Counted from the stretch's first letter, positions 38,327 to 51,117 are shown. The stretch: 64,000 bases of DNA from Quillaja saponaria (GCA_029379385.1 CM055606.1:2108001-2172000), one strand, 5' to 3'. The notes: generated from the letters alone by a model not told the origin. A program made the numbers and translations.

Positions 38327-40485
38327 ATGGATGGCATGACAGTACAAGAGCTTCAACTCCCTGGCTTCCGATTTCACCCAACCGAACAAGAACTGCTCGA
38401 TTCTTATCTTAAAAATCTCGTTTTTGGGAACAAATTGCGTTCTGATGTAATTGGCTTCCTCAACATCTATCGCCATGATCCTTGGGACTTGCCAGGTAAT
38501 TATTTTTATAACTTATTGTACTATAGCTAGTTGAAGCTCCACTATGCGTATTATAAATATATATAATATATATATATTATCAATTTAATTCTTGTTTTAG
38601 TTTTTCAGTATTGTTTCTGTTTATGTTTAATTATTTAAAAATATTTTCAATCAATTTTATTTTTTAAATTTTATTTTTAAATTACATTAAATTATCATGT
38701 TATACATACATAATTTAAATTTTACACAATTATTGATCAAATAATTAATTTTTTTGGAAAAAGTACGAATTATTCTTACTTTTTCCATGAGTATCACAAC
38801 TTCTACTTTTAAACTCTTCTTCCAAATAAGTACTAAATTTTATGACAACACTTTATATGTTATTTTTTTTCCTTATTTTTTATTTTTAGTTTTAAATTAA
38901 AATATTAATTAGGTAGACTAATTTTAAAAAACAAAATTATTTAGAAAACTAAAATCTCTTATTTAATAATTAATAGAAAAATAAAATTATTTTATAATCA
39001 TTAATAAAAATAAACAAAAAAATCTAAAAATTAATAAACAAATTCTTATTACCTCTTTTCATATTTCTTTTCTACAAATTTTTAAAAAAAAATATACTAT
39101 TTTCAAATTCAACTTGAATATTATTTTTTTTTTCATGATGAGAAGTAAAAATAAATAAATCTAGATTCATTTTTAAAAAAATTAACAAAAAACAAGTGAC
39201 ATATGTATAAATTTAAATTTAATTATGAAGATAATTTTTTTTTTGAAAAACATTTTAAAGGGATGATGAATTTTTATTAATTCTTAAAAGATTTATTCTT
39301 CTAATAATTATTAAATTATGAATTTTAATTTTTTAAGTTAAATAATGTGTTTACAAAAAATTAGTCTTTTTAATTAATATTACAAATTTAATACTAAAAA
39401 TAAAAAAGGGTAAAAATGACATAAAAGTGTCAATATAAAATACATGACTTATTTGAAAAGAAAATTTAAAAGTAGGAGTTGGGAGAATGAAAATTATAGG
39501 ACTTATCTTTATTTTTCTCAATTCTTTTTGTAAAATATAAAAATAACCTACTTACGCTATTAAGAAATTTTGATTCTTGAAAGATAAGAATAACTGACAA
39601 AATTTTTGGAACATTGAATTAAAAATTGATATAATCATATAAGACTAAATAGCCTATTTATATATGCATACCTTATTTAAATTAGGAAAACTATTTATTG
39701 AAATTGAAATTTTGCAGGTTTGGCAAAGATTGGGGAGAGGGAATGGTACTTCTTTGTGCCTAGAGACAGAAAGAATGGTAGTGGTGGAAGGCCTAAAAGG
39801 ACCACTGAGAAAGGGTATTGGAAAGCCACGGGTTCTGACCGGAAAATCATGACGTTATTGGACTCAAAGCGGGTTCTTGGTTTGAGGAAAACTCTGGTTT
39901 TCTATGAAGGAAGAGCGCCTAAGGGGACCAAGACCGATTGGGTTATGAATGAGTATCGCTTGCCTGGTAATTGCACTTTGCCCAAGGTACTATGTATTCA
40001 TCATTCACCATTCATGATTCATGCTTCATGCACATGCACTTGTACTAATCCATCCATGCATCAACTATATACAGGATGTTGTGTTGTGCAAGATATACAG
40101 AAAAGCAACTTCCTTGAAAGTATTAGAGCAAAGGGCAACAATGGAGGAAGACATGATTAAAAGCTTTCATGCTTTCCCTTCATCGTCTCCACCATCTATG
40201 CCATATGTGCATAACTTTTCACTTTGCAGTCAAAAGATGTTTAAGGAAGAAATAATGGAACAAGAGTTGGTACATGAGGAAACAAATAATGGCTTATTTG
40301 TACAGGAGGAGAACAATATGTCTTGTTGTACAACTGCAAAGCAACTAGCATTGGGGAACAAGAACACAATGGCACCGCTCCAAATACCCTGCAGTTTCTC
40401 AATGGACTGGAACCAAGACGCGTTTTGCACTCAATTGAATAGTCCTTGGATCCAAAGTTTCACCTCCTCTTGTGCTAACTTCTAG
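38327..40485 (+). CDS. NAC domain transcription factor
   Basis: Plant-specific DNA-binding regulator acting in the nucleus. Three exons, 38327-38495, 39718-39986 and 40075-40485, give 282 aa. The intron positions match the canonical NAC structure. Subdomain A is [22 protein letters not shown] are [14 protein letters not shown] and [21 protein letters not shown] is [12 protein letters not shown] with [20 protein letters not shown], and E is [19 protein letters not shown]. The C-terminal activation region is Ser/Gln/Asn/Met-rich and ends in [14 protein letters not shown]. The start is the ATG in ACCATGGATGG, a good plant context. Intron 1 is 1.2 kb and very AT-rich. It most resembles the NAC094-like group from memory; exact orthology not assigned. 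Confidence 0.92.
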
Positions 40486-40969
40486 AATTTCTAACTAAAA
40501 AAACCTTTAACTACAGTTAAATTAAATTATAAGTTTTAGGTTAAATTTTTTTTTGCGTCCCTACATATAATTTACTCGGAAAGTCTGTTCTCTCTTTATA
40601 ATTCAATTTTTTAAATTTCATCCATCAATTTACTTTCATCTTTGTATCACATTTCGTTTCAATTGACTTAACGAAAGTTTACCTGTCAGTAATAAAATAT
40701 TATATAGACAGGCATAACTAATATATCATTTACATCAAAAAATATCTTGTCAAGACAACACTATATTGAAAAAACAAAAAAAAAACTTAATTTAACTTTC
40801 CATTAATTTATTTTTCCTTTTGTTCAATCTTTCTGTTTTTAATTGTCATCGTCAACACCTCCCTCTTTAGAATTGAAAAAAATAATCAATTCAGAGAAAC
40901 AAGAAGCATCTTGATCTTCAACCAATCTTTCTTCTAATTGAAAACAGAAAAAGAAAAAGCCAAGCTTAC
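40486..40969. other. 3' flank of the NAC gene
   Basis: Probable 3' UTR and AT-rich spacer up to the LTR at 40970. No gene seen. Confidence 0.4.
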
Positions 40970-41327
40970 TGTTAAGGTATAAACGTGTCTGAATGTATAG
41001 TTTGAATGCGCTTTTACCAGGCCCCTTAGCAACCTGAAATAGACAAGAGGAAGGAAAGGCTTAGATGTGCCCAAGGCCCTCTTAAACTCAAGTCAGTACA
41101 TATGTTTAGATAGTAATATAAGGGTTTAGAGAGAGAGGAACCCTTTCCTTGGAGGGGTAGTCTTCTATATTTATAGGGAATGAGCTTTAGTGAGCTTTCT
41201 TAGGTGCAAAAATGTATGGAGAGTCGGGAGATACCCGTAGGTCCTACTGAGGGGCTAAAATGTTCTTCTAGTTGTAAAAGTAATTGATTGATCCAACGTC
41301 TTGATCCTTATAAGCATAACCAATACT

Positions 41328-41762
41328 TGTTAAAAAATTTATATGTAGGCTGTCATTAATTAGATGGTTTTAGTTTTAATAAAACAGGTTTAAGGTTTGG
41401 TCCACTTGAGACATGTTGGTAAAATCCTATATGGTTTATGTGATCATTTTGGATAGGGCTAAGCACACTTCTTGTCAGTTAGATGTGGATTGAAATTAAG
41501 TATAGGATGTGACTTTAGGAGTTTTTAACAGGAGGACTCTGACGATAAATATGCTAAGTCCCCTTTCCTCTCTCAATATGCGTATCTTGCCAGTTGCCAG
41601 TAAATACAGAGAGTACGGAGTAGAAGATCTGGCTATATAAGCATTCTATTAAGGCGTGCTTGTTTGAGGTTTCACATATTCTCTGCTATGGCTCAATAAG
41701 GCATGCAAACTTTATTGTTAATGTGTTCTAATTTATGTATGAGATCCTGTATAATTCTTACA
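41328..41762 (+). repeat. 5' LTR of the copia element
   Basis: 435 bp, TG...CA, followed two bases later by the tRNA-Met-type primer-binding site. Confidence 0.85.
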
Positions 41763-44700
41763 TGTGGTATCAGAGCCCAATCTACATGAATTTAGAACCC
41801 TTATATTTATTTATTTAACATAAAATTATAGGGTTCATTAAAGTTAAAATTTTAAATTCAAATTCAAAACCTTAAATGTATGAATTTGAATTCCTAATAT
41901 TGGTGGTTTTGTTCATCTTCGAAATATCTTTAATTTGATATATTATTTGTATGATTTCATCAATTATAAATTGAGAAATTTGGATTTTAAGATTCAGTTT
42001 GACATAAAATCAAATTTTAATTTTTGGATTAGAAAAATTATGATTTCATGTTGTTTTGATCTATTATGATCATGAGTTTTGCATCTAGTATATTTTCATA
42101 CTCATTAGAACCCAAATCAATTAGTGGAATCACACAATTTTTAGAACTTCGAATTAAAACCCTTTTGGGTTAAAGTTAGGGTTCATAATTTTTCAATTTT
42201 AATTGATTGACAATTTTTCTTGATTTATAACATTAAATTGTTTGAGGGTTTTTGTTAGAATATTAATTTAAAACAAAACCCATACAAGTTTTTGATAAAA
42301 AACATTAAAATTGTGGTGAAAATCACACTTATCTAAAAACAGGTCAAAAGGATCCGAATATATCTAGTTTGGGTCAAGCTAACCTGGTTGGAGTTTGAAT
42401 ACAACCTGCTAGCCTATGCTGGCCAATCCCCACTCGCGCCAACGGAGAGTGTATTCCACCCTCCATCTTCCAGAAGTCTTATTCTCCCTAATTTTTTATG
42501 ATATATTTTTATTTGAATTTTACAATATTATGGTATGGTTATGTTCAGAAAATTATGTGAATAAAGTATAGTTTTAATGAATGATATTTTGTTATGTTTA
42601 AAAATAATATAATTGCACATACATAATTGTTGAGGCTTGTTGTATTTTCATGTTTTATATGTTTTGAAACTAAAAACAATAAGTATTTTCCTTAATTAGT
42701 GATAAATATTATCATACTCTCATGTTTTTAAATGTGTTAGAAGAAACTTTTGTTTTGATTCAATTTTGTTTGAAGTTTGCAACATGCATTAAGTGATCCT
42801 TTGAGATACTTTTGAATAGTATTTTAGTTAAGAAGGAGAAAATGGTGTAATTAAATTTCCCCAGCTTGAGAAAATCCTATAGGCTTATATAGGTGGTTAC
42901 TACCAAAGTGGTCTATCTGTATTGATTTGTAGGATTTTCAAAAGCTATAGTATCGGGATGTTTCTTAAATTATTGTATATAATTTCCTGCCCTAAAGGGA
43001 TTATTATATACTTTAATTTTGACAAATACATGAAACATATGGTTTGGGGTACACCGGCCTAGAAGATTTATCTGCCAAAAGGGGATAGACTTTTTGAAAG
43101 CTAAGATGCTCTAATTTTAGTTTCACGGGTTGATCATGGGATCCTAATAGCATGTTTCATTCTTTGCTCAAAAGGGAGTTTGTAATGATGCAGTTTGGTT
43201 TCATGTAAAATAAATTCTTATTCTTGATCATTTAGTACCCATTTAATTGACATATTGCATTTCTGACTTAGAAAGTTTATCTGTCCAAAGGGGAAGGACT
43301 ATTCGAAACTTGTGATGCTTTCATATGTTAAACATGAGATCTTAATAGCGTGTTGCATTCTCTGCCCAAAGGGAAATTTGTAATAATGCATCTTGGAATC
43401 ATGAAGAATAAATTTTTATTTTTGTTATTAATTACCCTGATTCTTTGGCATGTTGTATTCATTTATTTTGAATCATCACATTTGTTGTTAGCAACTATAC
43501 TGGTTCCATTAGATTGTTAAATGGGTCATATTTTAATTAATAGAAGCAAGACATTGAGTTTGTCCTAAAAATTATAGACATGATTTAACCACGTAGATTA
43601 TAATTTTGTTGCTCTTCATGTTGTTAGCATTGATACTTAGAAATAAGTTTTTGGAAAGTAGGAGAAATCTAATAGGTATACCCTTATCCGCCTCAAAATG
43701 TCTATCTCTTAACACTTGACGAGTCGTTTGTCCAAAATTGAGGGTGACTTTTAGGTTCTTCAGTTTAAACGTAGTTTTAACAAGTAACTTTAAAGTAATT
43801 TGAAATATAATTATCATAAGAAATCTCAAGATGCTAAAAGGCATGGTAGTGGTCAGAAATCTAATGTGAGTGGATCTAAATCTGTCATGAAAATAGACCT
43901 AATATGCTTCTAGTGAAGTACGAGAGGTCATATGAAGGCATATTGCCTTAAATTCATGTCTTGGTTATAAAACCAAGAAATGTATTTAAAAGGAGCCCAA
44001 GTGAATTAAAGGTTAAACCTTGAGTCTAGAGTGACGTCAAGGTGGATTCATTGGAGTCGTCTTTTCATGATTCAAAAGTGATTTTAAACATGTAGGTGAA
44101 ATTTGATTTTAATTTCCTCGTTGGACAAAATGGTCATATTATTTTTTTGAGTTGGCCTGGTAATTTTATAGTTCAAATGCTTTAAATCTAAATTTTTTGG
44201 TGGATGTGTTTAACTCCTCCAAATATAATACTCCTCATTTCATACTAAGAAAATTTGTTTCCAAAATATTTCTAATTAAAGAAAAATCCTAATGTTTTAA
44301 CATAAACATCTAGATCAAATTTATTTGAAAAAGTTAAAAATCTCATGAAGAATGTTATTTCCTTACTTGTTTTTGGAAACTTAAGGTTTTGAGTTAATTG
44401 CATTAAGAGTAAATTGACCAAAACAGTGAAAAATGGGGAAACTAATAGTTCAAGTCTCTTAGAGATTTTTTACGTTGATTTCAGTGAATTTTATTCCACC
44501 GATTGACATTAAAAAAGAAAAAAAAATGTTATCACTTTCATTGAGACTTTTCCAGTTTTGTTTTATGTACTTGATTAAGTAAATTCTAATTGTCTTGAAA
44601 TTTTTAAAATTTTTCAAAATTGAAGTTGCAATATAATTAGGGAAAGTTATTAAAGCTTTAAGGTCTTATCGTGGTGATAGTATTTTGGTAAACATGATGT

Positions 44701-47641
44701 CGATAGACAATATCTAGGATTTTTGCTAGTGCTTACTAGAGTGTGGGTTTGTAACCCATTATACCATGCCTGGTAGCCTTGAACAAAGTGTTGTGGCTGA
44801 AAGGCGTACTCGTTCTTTTAAGAACATAATTAGAAATATGATGAATATGTCAAACTTCCCTAAATATTTTTGAGGTGAAGTCTCTAAACTGGCTTGTACA
44901 TCCTTAATCAGATTACCAATAAATCAGGGTTCAAAACACCTTTCTGAGTTGTGGACTAGGAGAAAATCTAGCGTGAATCTTTTTCGTGTCTAAGGTTGTC
45001 AAACTAAAATAAGTTTATATAACCCAAAATGAGAAGAAAATTGACCCTATTTCTACTCACTGTTACTTTACTAGTTATCCAGGTCACTATAAGCGATACA
45101 AGTTCTATCTACGTATGAAACCAAGATAGTAGTATCTCACACTGCTAAATTCTTAGAATTTGATTCGTTGAGTTGGAAAGGTTTTCAACTACCAATAAAA
45201 CAAGAAAAATAAATTTGTCACACTTCACTTATATATCTTGTCACTAACCATATCACTTGCACATGTACTGAGAATCGGTGATAGGAGAAGTTAAGAATAA
45301 TTGAAATTGCATCACTTATTCTCGTTAAAACTGTCGCACTTGTTTCTAATGTAGTTCCTTAACATTAGAATACAGTTGCACAAGCACCTATCTCTAGCCC
45401 ACTGTCAAGAATGTGGATTAATGCCATGTGAGATATGATATGGTCCATAATAAATAATGTTGTATGGGAGTTGGTTGAACTTCCATGGTTTTCTATACTC
45501 ATTGAGTACAAGTGGATTTATAAGATTAAGAATAATTCAAACGAGGAGATTGAGTGTTTTAAAGTAAAGCTTGTAATCGAGGGTTTTTCACTCAAAAAGA
45601 ATGTGTGCTTTTAGTGATACTTTCTCTATTGTCTTAACTAAAATAATAATATAATAAGTAAATAAATAAAATTCTTTCTGGTAATCATAACCTTGGTGGC
45701 TCATTTATCAACTTTGAGTTGTTTCAGATGGATGTGAAAACATCTTTCTTGAATGGAAACCTTATAAAGCATGTTTATATGGTGAAGGTTTCAAATAGAA
45801 TGGAAGTAATAATATTATTTACAGGTTTAACAAATTTATCAAATGGTCTCACACAAGCATCTAGATAATGGTTATTGAAATTTTGAAGAGGTAGTCACCT
45901 CTCTAAGTTATGTTGAGAATAAGGTTGATAAATGAATATACATTAAGGACAGTGGAAGATAGTTTATCATATTAATTTAGTGACACTGATTTCATGAATA
46001 TACCTTAAGTCAATAGGAGCAAGTTTATCATATCCTGATAATAGTTAATCATATCTTGCTTCTTATCATTAGTGACACTGATTTATTTTGTGAGACAAAG
46101 TTGATGTTGTTTAAACCTTTAGCATGAAGGATTTTGGGAAAACATCATTTGTTCTTGGTGTTGAGATACACCGGGATAGGTCTCACTCTTGTTAGGTCTT
46201 TCCTAGTAAACCTATATTGATTTAGTTTTATATAGGTTCAATATACATAAATGCAAGATTAGGAATGTGCTTGTTGTCAAGAGTGATAAGTTCAGTTTAA
46301 ATTAGTGTCTTGTTAATAAGTTTCAAACAAAGTCCATGAGAAATGTATTTCATGCTAGTGCAGTTAGAAGCTTGTATGCTTTAGGTTTGTACTAGCTCTA
46401 ACATTGCTTTTGTAGTTGGAGTTTTTGGCACAGTCAAATCCAGGATCATAACATAAGTTATGAAGTATTTACAGAGAACTAAAGTTTTTTTATGCTAATA
46501 CATAGAATGATTGATTACCTTGAATTGATTGGTTACTTTGATTTTGACTTTGCTAGTTGCAAAGATGATCTTAAATATACTTCTAAATATATTTTCATAT
46601 TAACTTTGGGAGCTATATCTAGAATTATTCTAAGCAAAAGCTTCTTTCACTATACAAGCATGGTATATGGTTGAAGAACATGATAATTTATTTTTGTGTT
46701 ATTGTCTTGATTTTTAAATGCTTAAGATCTATTGTAACAATAGTTCTACTGTGTTCTTCTTAAAGAACAATAAGAGTTCTAGTGCATTGAGAGTCGATGA
46801 CTAAGGATTTTGTAAAAAAAAGAAATTGTATTTGAACATACTGATATAGAAAACTGTTGGAAGATCCTTTAACTAAGGCACAATTAGGACTAGGGTTCTT
46901 AAAAGTCATGTTGATAACATGAATATTGTGAGTCCTTTATTGTTTTTGGTTAGAGGGAGTTTGCTTTGTTTTGTTCAAAGTTAGCATATTATGTATGGTA
47001 TTTTGTGACTTAAGTTTTACTTATATCCTTCTTGGCTGGTGTGTTCTAGTAATGAAAATAATAATTATTTTTATTGTAATATGATTAATATTGTATGTGC
47101 ATATATGGTTATATGACATGTTATTGCATTAAAATCTTAAGACTTGATTCTGTCTTAAGTATGACGATTTTTTCAATTTGGAGGTATGTCTCAAAATGAC
47201 ACTAATTGGATATCTTAAGATGGTTGTTGAGACATACAAACTTAAAATTAAGTTTAAGTGATTTATAGTGCTGTTGAAAGAATCCAATTTTAATGAAATC
47301 ACCTGGAGTAGCGACAATAAAAATAGCATATGTTGATCACATTTGGATGCTATTTTCTGCTACACTATCACATCTAGATTCATTACAGATTAGGTTGTTA
47401 GTATTTATAACCATGGATTAAACTTTTGTTATTTAAGTGACACAATGATTGCCATGATTTAATGTTAATAATTTAATTGGGCTAGATTGTTTGAAGGGCA
47501 TATCAGGACCAAAGTTTTTTTTTTTTTTTTAAATAAAATAAAATTGTGGCCACAGAAAAGCTATACCTTGCCCGAGAGTCGTCTTCTAAAATATGTTTTC
47601 AAAATTTTTAAACTACAATTAACGTTGCCCAAGTGGGAGAA

Positions 47642-48099
47642 TGTTAAAAATTTCATATGTGGGCTATCATTAATTATATGGTTTTAGTTTTAATAAAATA
47701 GGCCTAAGGTTTAGTCCACTTGAGACATGCTAATAAGAGCCCATATGATTTATGTGATCATTTTGGATAGGGCTAAGCACACTTCTTGTCAGTTATATGT
47801 GGTTTGACAGTAAGTGTAGGCTAAGTGACTTTAGGAGTATTTAATGGAAGGACTCTTAGGGTTTATCTGACGATAAATAAGCTAGGTCCCATCTCATTTC
47901 TTAATATGCGTATCTTGCCCCATTGAGAGCTACCAATAAATACAGAGAGTACGAAGAGGAAGACCTAGCTGTATAAACATTCTACTGAGGCATGCTTGTT
48001 TGAGGTTTCACATATCCTCTGTTATGGCTCAATCAGATACGCAAACTTTATTGTTAATGTATTCTAAATTCATGTATGAGATCCTGTATAATTCTTACA
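47642..48099 (+). repeat. 3' LTR of the copia element
   Basis: 458 bp, preceded by the purine tract and followed by the ATACT target duplication. Slightly longer than the 5' LTR because of small indels, for example extra sequence near 47868-47885. Confidence 0.85.
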
Positions 48100-48113
48100 A
48101 TACTATCCTAACA

Positions 48114-48655
48114 TTAGCCCCCTCTCCCCGTGTAATGAATTCAAGATGCAAAGCAGATTGAGCTTTTTATCATTGGAATTGAGCCTTTGTTTTAAAGTTT
48201 AGTAAAGATATCAAACCTAAAAGGGGTGGTGAGGTTGAGACTAATGTCGAGGCCATTGAGATTGACGTCTAAGCCATTGAGGCTGAAGTCTAGGCCGTGA
48301 AGGCCAAACTTGAGGTCATTGATACCAAAGTTTAGACCTTGAAGGATACCTCTCAACCATTGAGGCTGAAGTCTCAGTTGTGAAGGCCAAAGATGAGGCC
48401 ATTGTGGCTGAAGTTTAGGATATCGAGGCAAAGGTCAAGGCTATTGAGACTGAAGTCTAGGCTGTGACAGTCAAATATATAATTGAGGCCAAAGTTTAGG
48501 TTGTTAAGGTTGAGGTCATGGTTTTCAAGTTATGAGGCTTTCAGGCCATAAGAATGCTAGGCCGAGGCTGAGGTGAATGAATATTTCTTCCTTATTGTTT
48601 CTCCAATTTGGTATACTCTTATTATTTTATTGTAATTTCCTTCAAGAATGTATGA
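48114..48655. mobile_element. Interior remnant of the older LTR element with Glu/Ala/Val coiled repeats
   Basis: From 48225 to about 48560 the plus strand repeats GAGGCC-ATTGAGGCTGAAGTC-like phrases. In plus translation these give AIEAEV, AVKAKLEVIDTKV and similar heptad-like pieces, broken by stops (mostly TAG where CAG or GAG would fit). I read it as a worn coiled-coil segment of an element protein. The minus-strand open frame at 48192-48431 is its shadow. Confidence 0.45.
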
Positions 48656-48663
48656 GTCTACTT

Positions 48664-49171
48664 AAGGGTACAAATGATCCGATCTGTTTAGGAACAGCTC
48701 GTGAACAAGCTCGGTAAGGGCTCACTCGAGCTCGCTAGAGCTCGATTCTTTTTCTAAATGAATCGAGTTCGAGCTTTATTTTGGGTCTCGTTTAATAAAA
48801 GAGTTGAGCTTGAAGTTTGTAAAGCTTGGCTCGAAAGCTCGTGAGCCCAACTTGTTTAAAATAATTAAATTTATTTATTTATTATATTTTTTATATATAA
48901 GATAAACTTATAATAAATATATTTATTTAAACAATATGACATAATAACATATTTAGCTTAGTGGTGACACACCTTGCATTCTTTATAACAAGTTTGGAGT
49001 TCAAATCTCTTTGGCTCTATTCATGTTTCATGTTGCATTTTTCCTCATTTTAGAAAATGAGCTCATAAACGAGCTTACAAGCTAAGCTTGAGCTTTACTG
49101 AAAATTGATTTGACGAGCTGAGCCAAGCTTTATCAAAACTTAACTTAAGCTTGGACTGTTTGCACCCCTAG
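48664..49171. mobile_element. hAT-like non-autonomous element
   Basis: Ends are AAGGGTACAAATGATCC on the left and GGACTGTTTGCACCCCTAG on the right, which are inverted versions of each other. Flanks GTCTACTT (48656-48663) and GTCTACTC (49172-49179) form an 8-bp target duplication with one mismatch, as expected for hAT. The interior is rich in GAGCTCG words and lacks a transposase. Confidence 0.7.
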
Positions 49172-49197
49172 GTCTACTCCCTCCTTTACTTGTATTC

Positions 49198-49412
49198 CTC
49201 ATTTTAGAAAATGAGCTCATAAACGAGCCTAAGAGCTGAACTCGAGCGGAGCCCAAGCCTTCATAATCCATAATGAGCCTTTTGCGAGCTTGGGCTTGCG
49301 AGCTTTTAATGAACATGAGCCAAGCTTGAGCTCTACTGAAAATTGACTAGCCGAGCTGAGTTTTGTCAAAACTTAGCTCAAGCTTGGACTGTTTGTACCC
49401 CTAAGTCTACTC
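49198..49412. repeat. Tandem duplicate of the hAT-like element's right part
   Basis: The phrase CCTCATTTTAGAAAATGAGC at 49044 recurs at 49198. The copy ends in the same GTTTGTACCCCTA terminus followed by GTCTACTC (49405-49412). About 80 bp of extra GC-rich sequence (49240-49320) lies inside the second copy. Confidence 0.65.
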
Positions 49413-49828
49413 CCTCCTTTACTGGGACAAACTAGAAAGCTTTGGTTTTTCGTTATTGAGGCTATTCATGTAGACAACCTGGGGATGATTGAATTTTGTT
49501 TATTCATATTTCAGGGTTGTACAATTTTTCTCAGAGCCCTTACGTGACTAATTTGATTTGTATTGTGATCTTTGTTTCCTTATGTTCCTTTCAAGGCCCA
49601 TTTAAATATACTTGTACTTTTGTCAGGTCTTACTTAACCTTCTAGGGTCAGGTTTTGTAATTACGAGGTCATTTACCCCTGTTTTTTAAATTAATAACAA
49701 ACTTTCTAACTTTTTAAAGGTGAGGGCTTACGATCTTTGCTTGTGTGGAGTGTTGCAGCTTGGGTAAAAAGAGGCATTGTGTCATGGCCTTTATGGATCT
49801 TGCAGGGAGCAATGGCTTATAGTCCTTG

Positions 49829-50140
49829 GCTACCTCTTTAACTTGTACATTTTGTAGGAAATTTAAGCATCTTAGACAATGGGGCTCGCGAGGAGACCAA
49901 TTCTCACTCCATCTTATTAACTTGCCTTCGTTTAGAGAAATTGGAGATCAGGTTAATAAAGAGACTGATTCTTGTCCTGGCATTTTAACTTGTCACTTTC
50001 CGTTAGGAGAAATTGGAGATCAGGTTAATATAGAGCTGATTCTTGTGCTGATGTTTTAACTTGTCATTTTTTGTTTGGAAAAATTAAAGTTTGAGTTATC
50101 GCATAAATTGATTCTCAGCCTAACATTTTAACTTGCCAAT
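49829..50140 (+). repeat. About 72-bp tandem repeat
   Basis: Three to four units that each carry AACTTG(T/C)CA near the start, GAGAAATTGGAGATCAGGTT in the middle of the better copies, and GATTCTTG...TTTT at the end. Units become more diverged to the right. Confidence 0.65.
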
Positions 50141-51117
50141 TTTTGTGACGATCCCATAATTTGCTCAACTGACATGGTCTCCAAGACCTTTGATTTTTCA
50201 ATTGCAACAACAATGTAATCAAATTTTGGTAGCAAAAAGAGAGGGATTTTGTCCACCACACGAACATATTTCACTTTTTCTCCGTACCTTTTCAATTAGT
50301 TGACAATGGCTAGCATTCTTAAAAATAATTCGAAATTGACTCGGATTCCTTCATTTGCAAAGCTTCAAAATCTCCTTGGAGTCAAATCTTCTTCACTTTT
50401 TCAACTCCTTAGAGAGAACTTTGCAAAATTTCCCAAGCTTTCTTGGCTGTAATTGCTAGAGCTACCTTCTCAAATATAGACTCATCCAACCCTTAATAGA
50501 TGAGGATGAGAGCTTGTTGATCATTCTTCCTAGCATTTTGTAAGGCATCTTTTTAAGCAGCAGTCAAGGGAGCTTCATCTCATGGTTGATCATATCCTTT
50601 CTCTACAATTTTTGCCCCTTGTGCCCCAAGCAAAGCTTTCATACGAAGACATCAATTGTCATAGTTATCTTTAGTAAGACGAAAAAATTGAAATGAGAAC
50701 ATTTTAAATCTATTAGACATCTCTCAAACTTGCCAAATTAGAGCAACAAGGCTCTGATACCACTTTGTTAGAAATATAGGGAGCACAACACACAAAGTAA
50801 TAAGAGGATGAACAAATTAGAATAGTACTCAAAAGACAAACTTCTACATATTTGATATCAAATTGAACACAAACAATGGATATTTATAGGATCTGTAATA
50901 GTAACTCTAAAAACACACAACAAATGTATACTAATATGGATTAAATCATTACCCATTAAGGACTCCATAACCCATCACAAAAATTTTGTTACACATTAAC
51001 AAAGAAAAACTCCCACTAGCATACACTAATTTATAGCCATCCATTATAAAAAATTAACTTCTTCATCAAATTCAATTACATCAGAATAACTCACAACTTT
51101 CTCACTTCCACTAACCA
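50141..51117 (-). mobile_element. Minus-strand Ty1/copia fragment: LTR, primer-binding site and gag
   Basis: The LTR is 50766-51117. To its left the complement reads TGGTATCAGAGCC, the tRNA-Met-type primer-binding site (50750-50762). Then comes a gag remnant on the minus strand: FRLTKDNYDN, CLRMKALLGAQGAKIVEKGY, ALILIYQ-like LIY-stop-GLDE, FEKVALAITAKKAWE and LLPKFDYIVVAIEKSK. Stops interrupt it. This is the UBN2-type gag of plant copia elements. It ends abruptly near 50141, so pol and the other LTR are lost. Confidence 0.8.

Larger units (their letters stand above)
41328..48099 (+). mobile_element. Ty1/copia retrotransposon, full length but degenerate
   Basis: LTRs at 41328-41762 and 47642-48099 are clearly alike (both TGTTAAAAA..., ...GAGATCCTGTATAATTCTTACA). 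The target duplication ATACT is perfect (41323-41327 and 48100-48104). The primer-binding site TGGTATCAGAGC (41765-41776) matches the initiator tRNA-Met 3' end. A purine tract AAGTGGGAGAA precedes the right LTR. Decayed pol remains in order: integrase end (GSLEQSVVAERRTRSFKN near 44770), reverse transcriptase (FQMDVKTSFLNGN near 45725; MKDFGKTSFVLGVEI near 46125) and RNase H (LELIGYFDFDFASCKDD near 46515). Many stops and shifts; inactive. Confidence 0.88.
40970..48113 (-). mobile_element. LTR of an older minus-strand element, interrupted by a copia insertion
   Basis: Pieces 40970-41327 and 48105-48113 join (after removing one target duplication) into one LTR of about 367 bp. On the minus strand it starts TGTTAGGATAG and ends CCTTAACA. 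The adjacent interior (48114 onward) gives GGGGAGAGGGGGCTAA on the minus strand, a polypurine tract, so this is the 3' LTR of a minus-strand element. A TATA-like TATAAATATAG lies within the LTR on the minus strand. Its layout resembles the LTR at 30994-31276, so the two elements may belong to related families. The matching 5' LTR was not found, so it is truncated on the right. Confidence 0.62.

Noticed and set aside
41765..41776. TGGTATCAGAGC considered as part of a tRNA gene
   Set aside because: Only the 12-nt tRNA 3' complement is present, directly after an LTR, so it is a primer-binding site. I found no tRNA or rRNA gene in the window.
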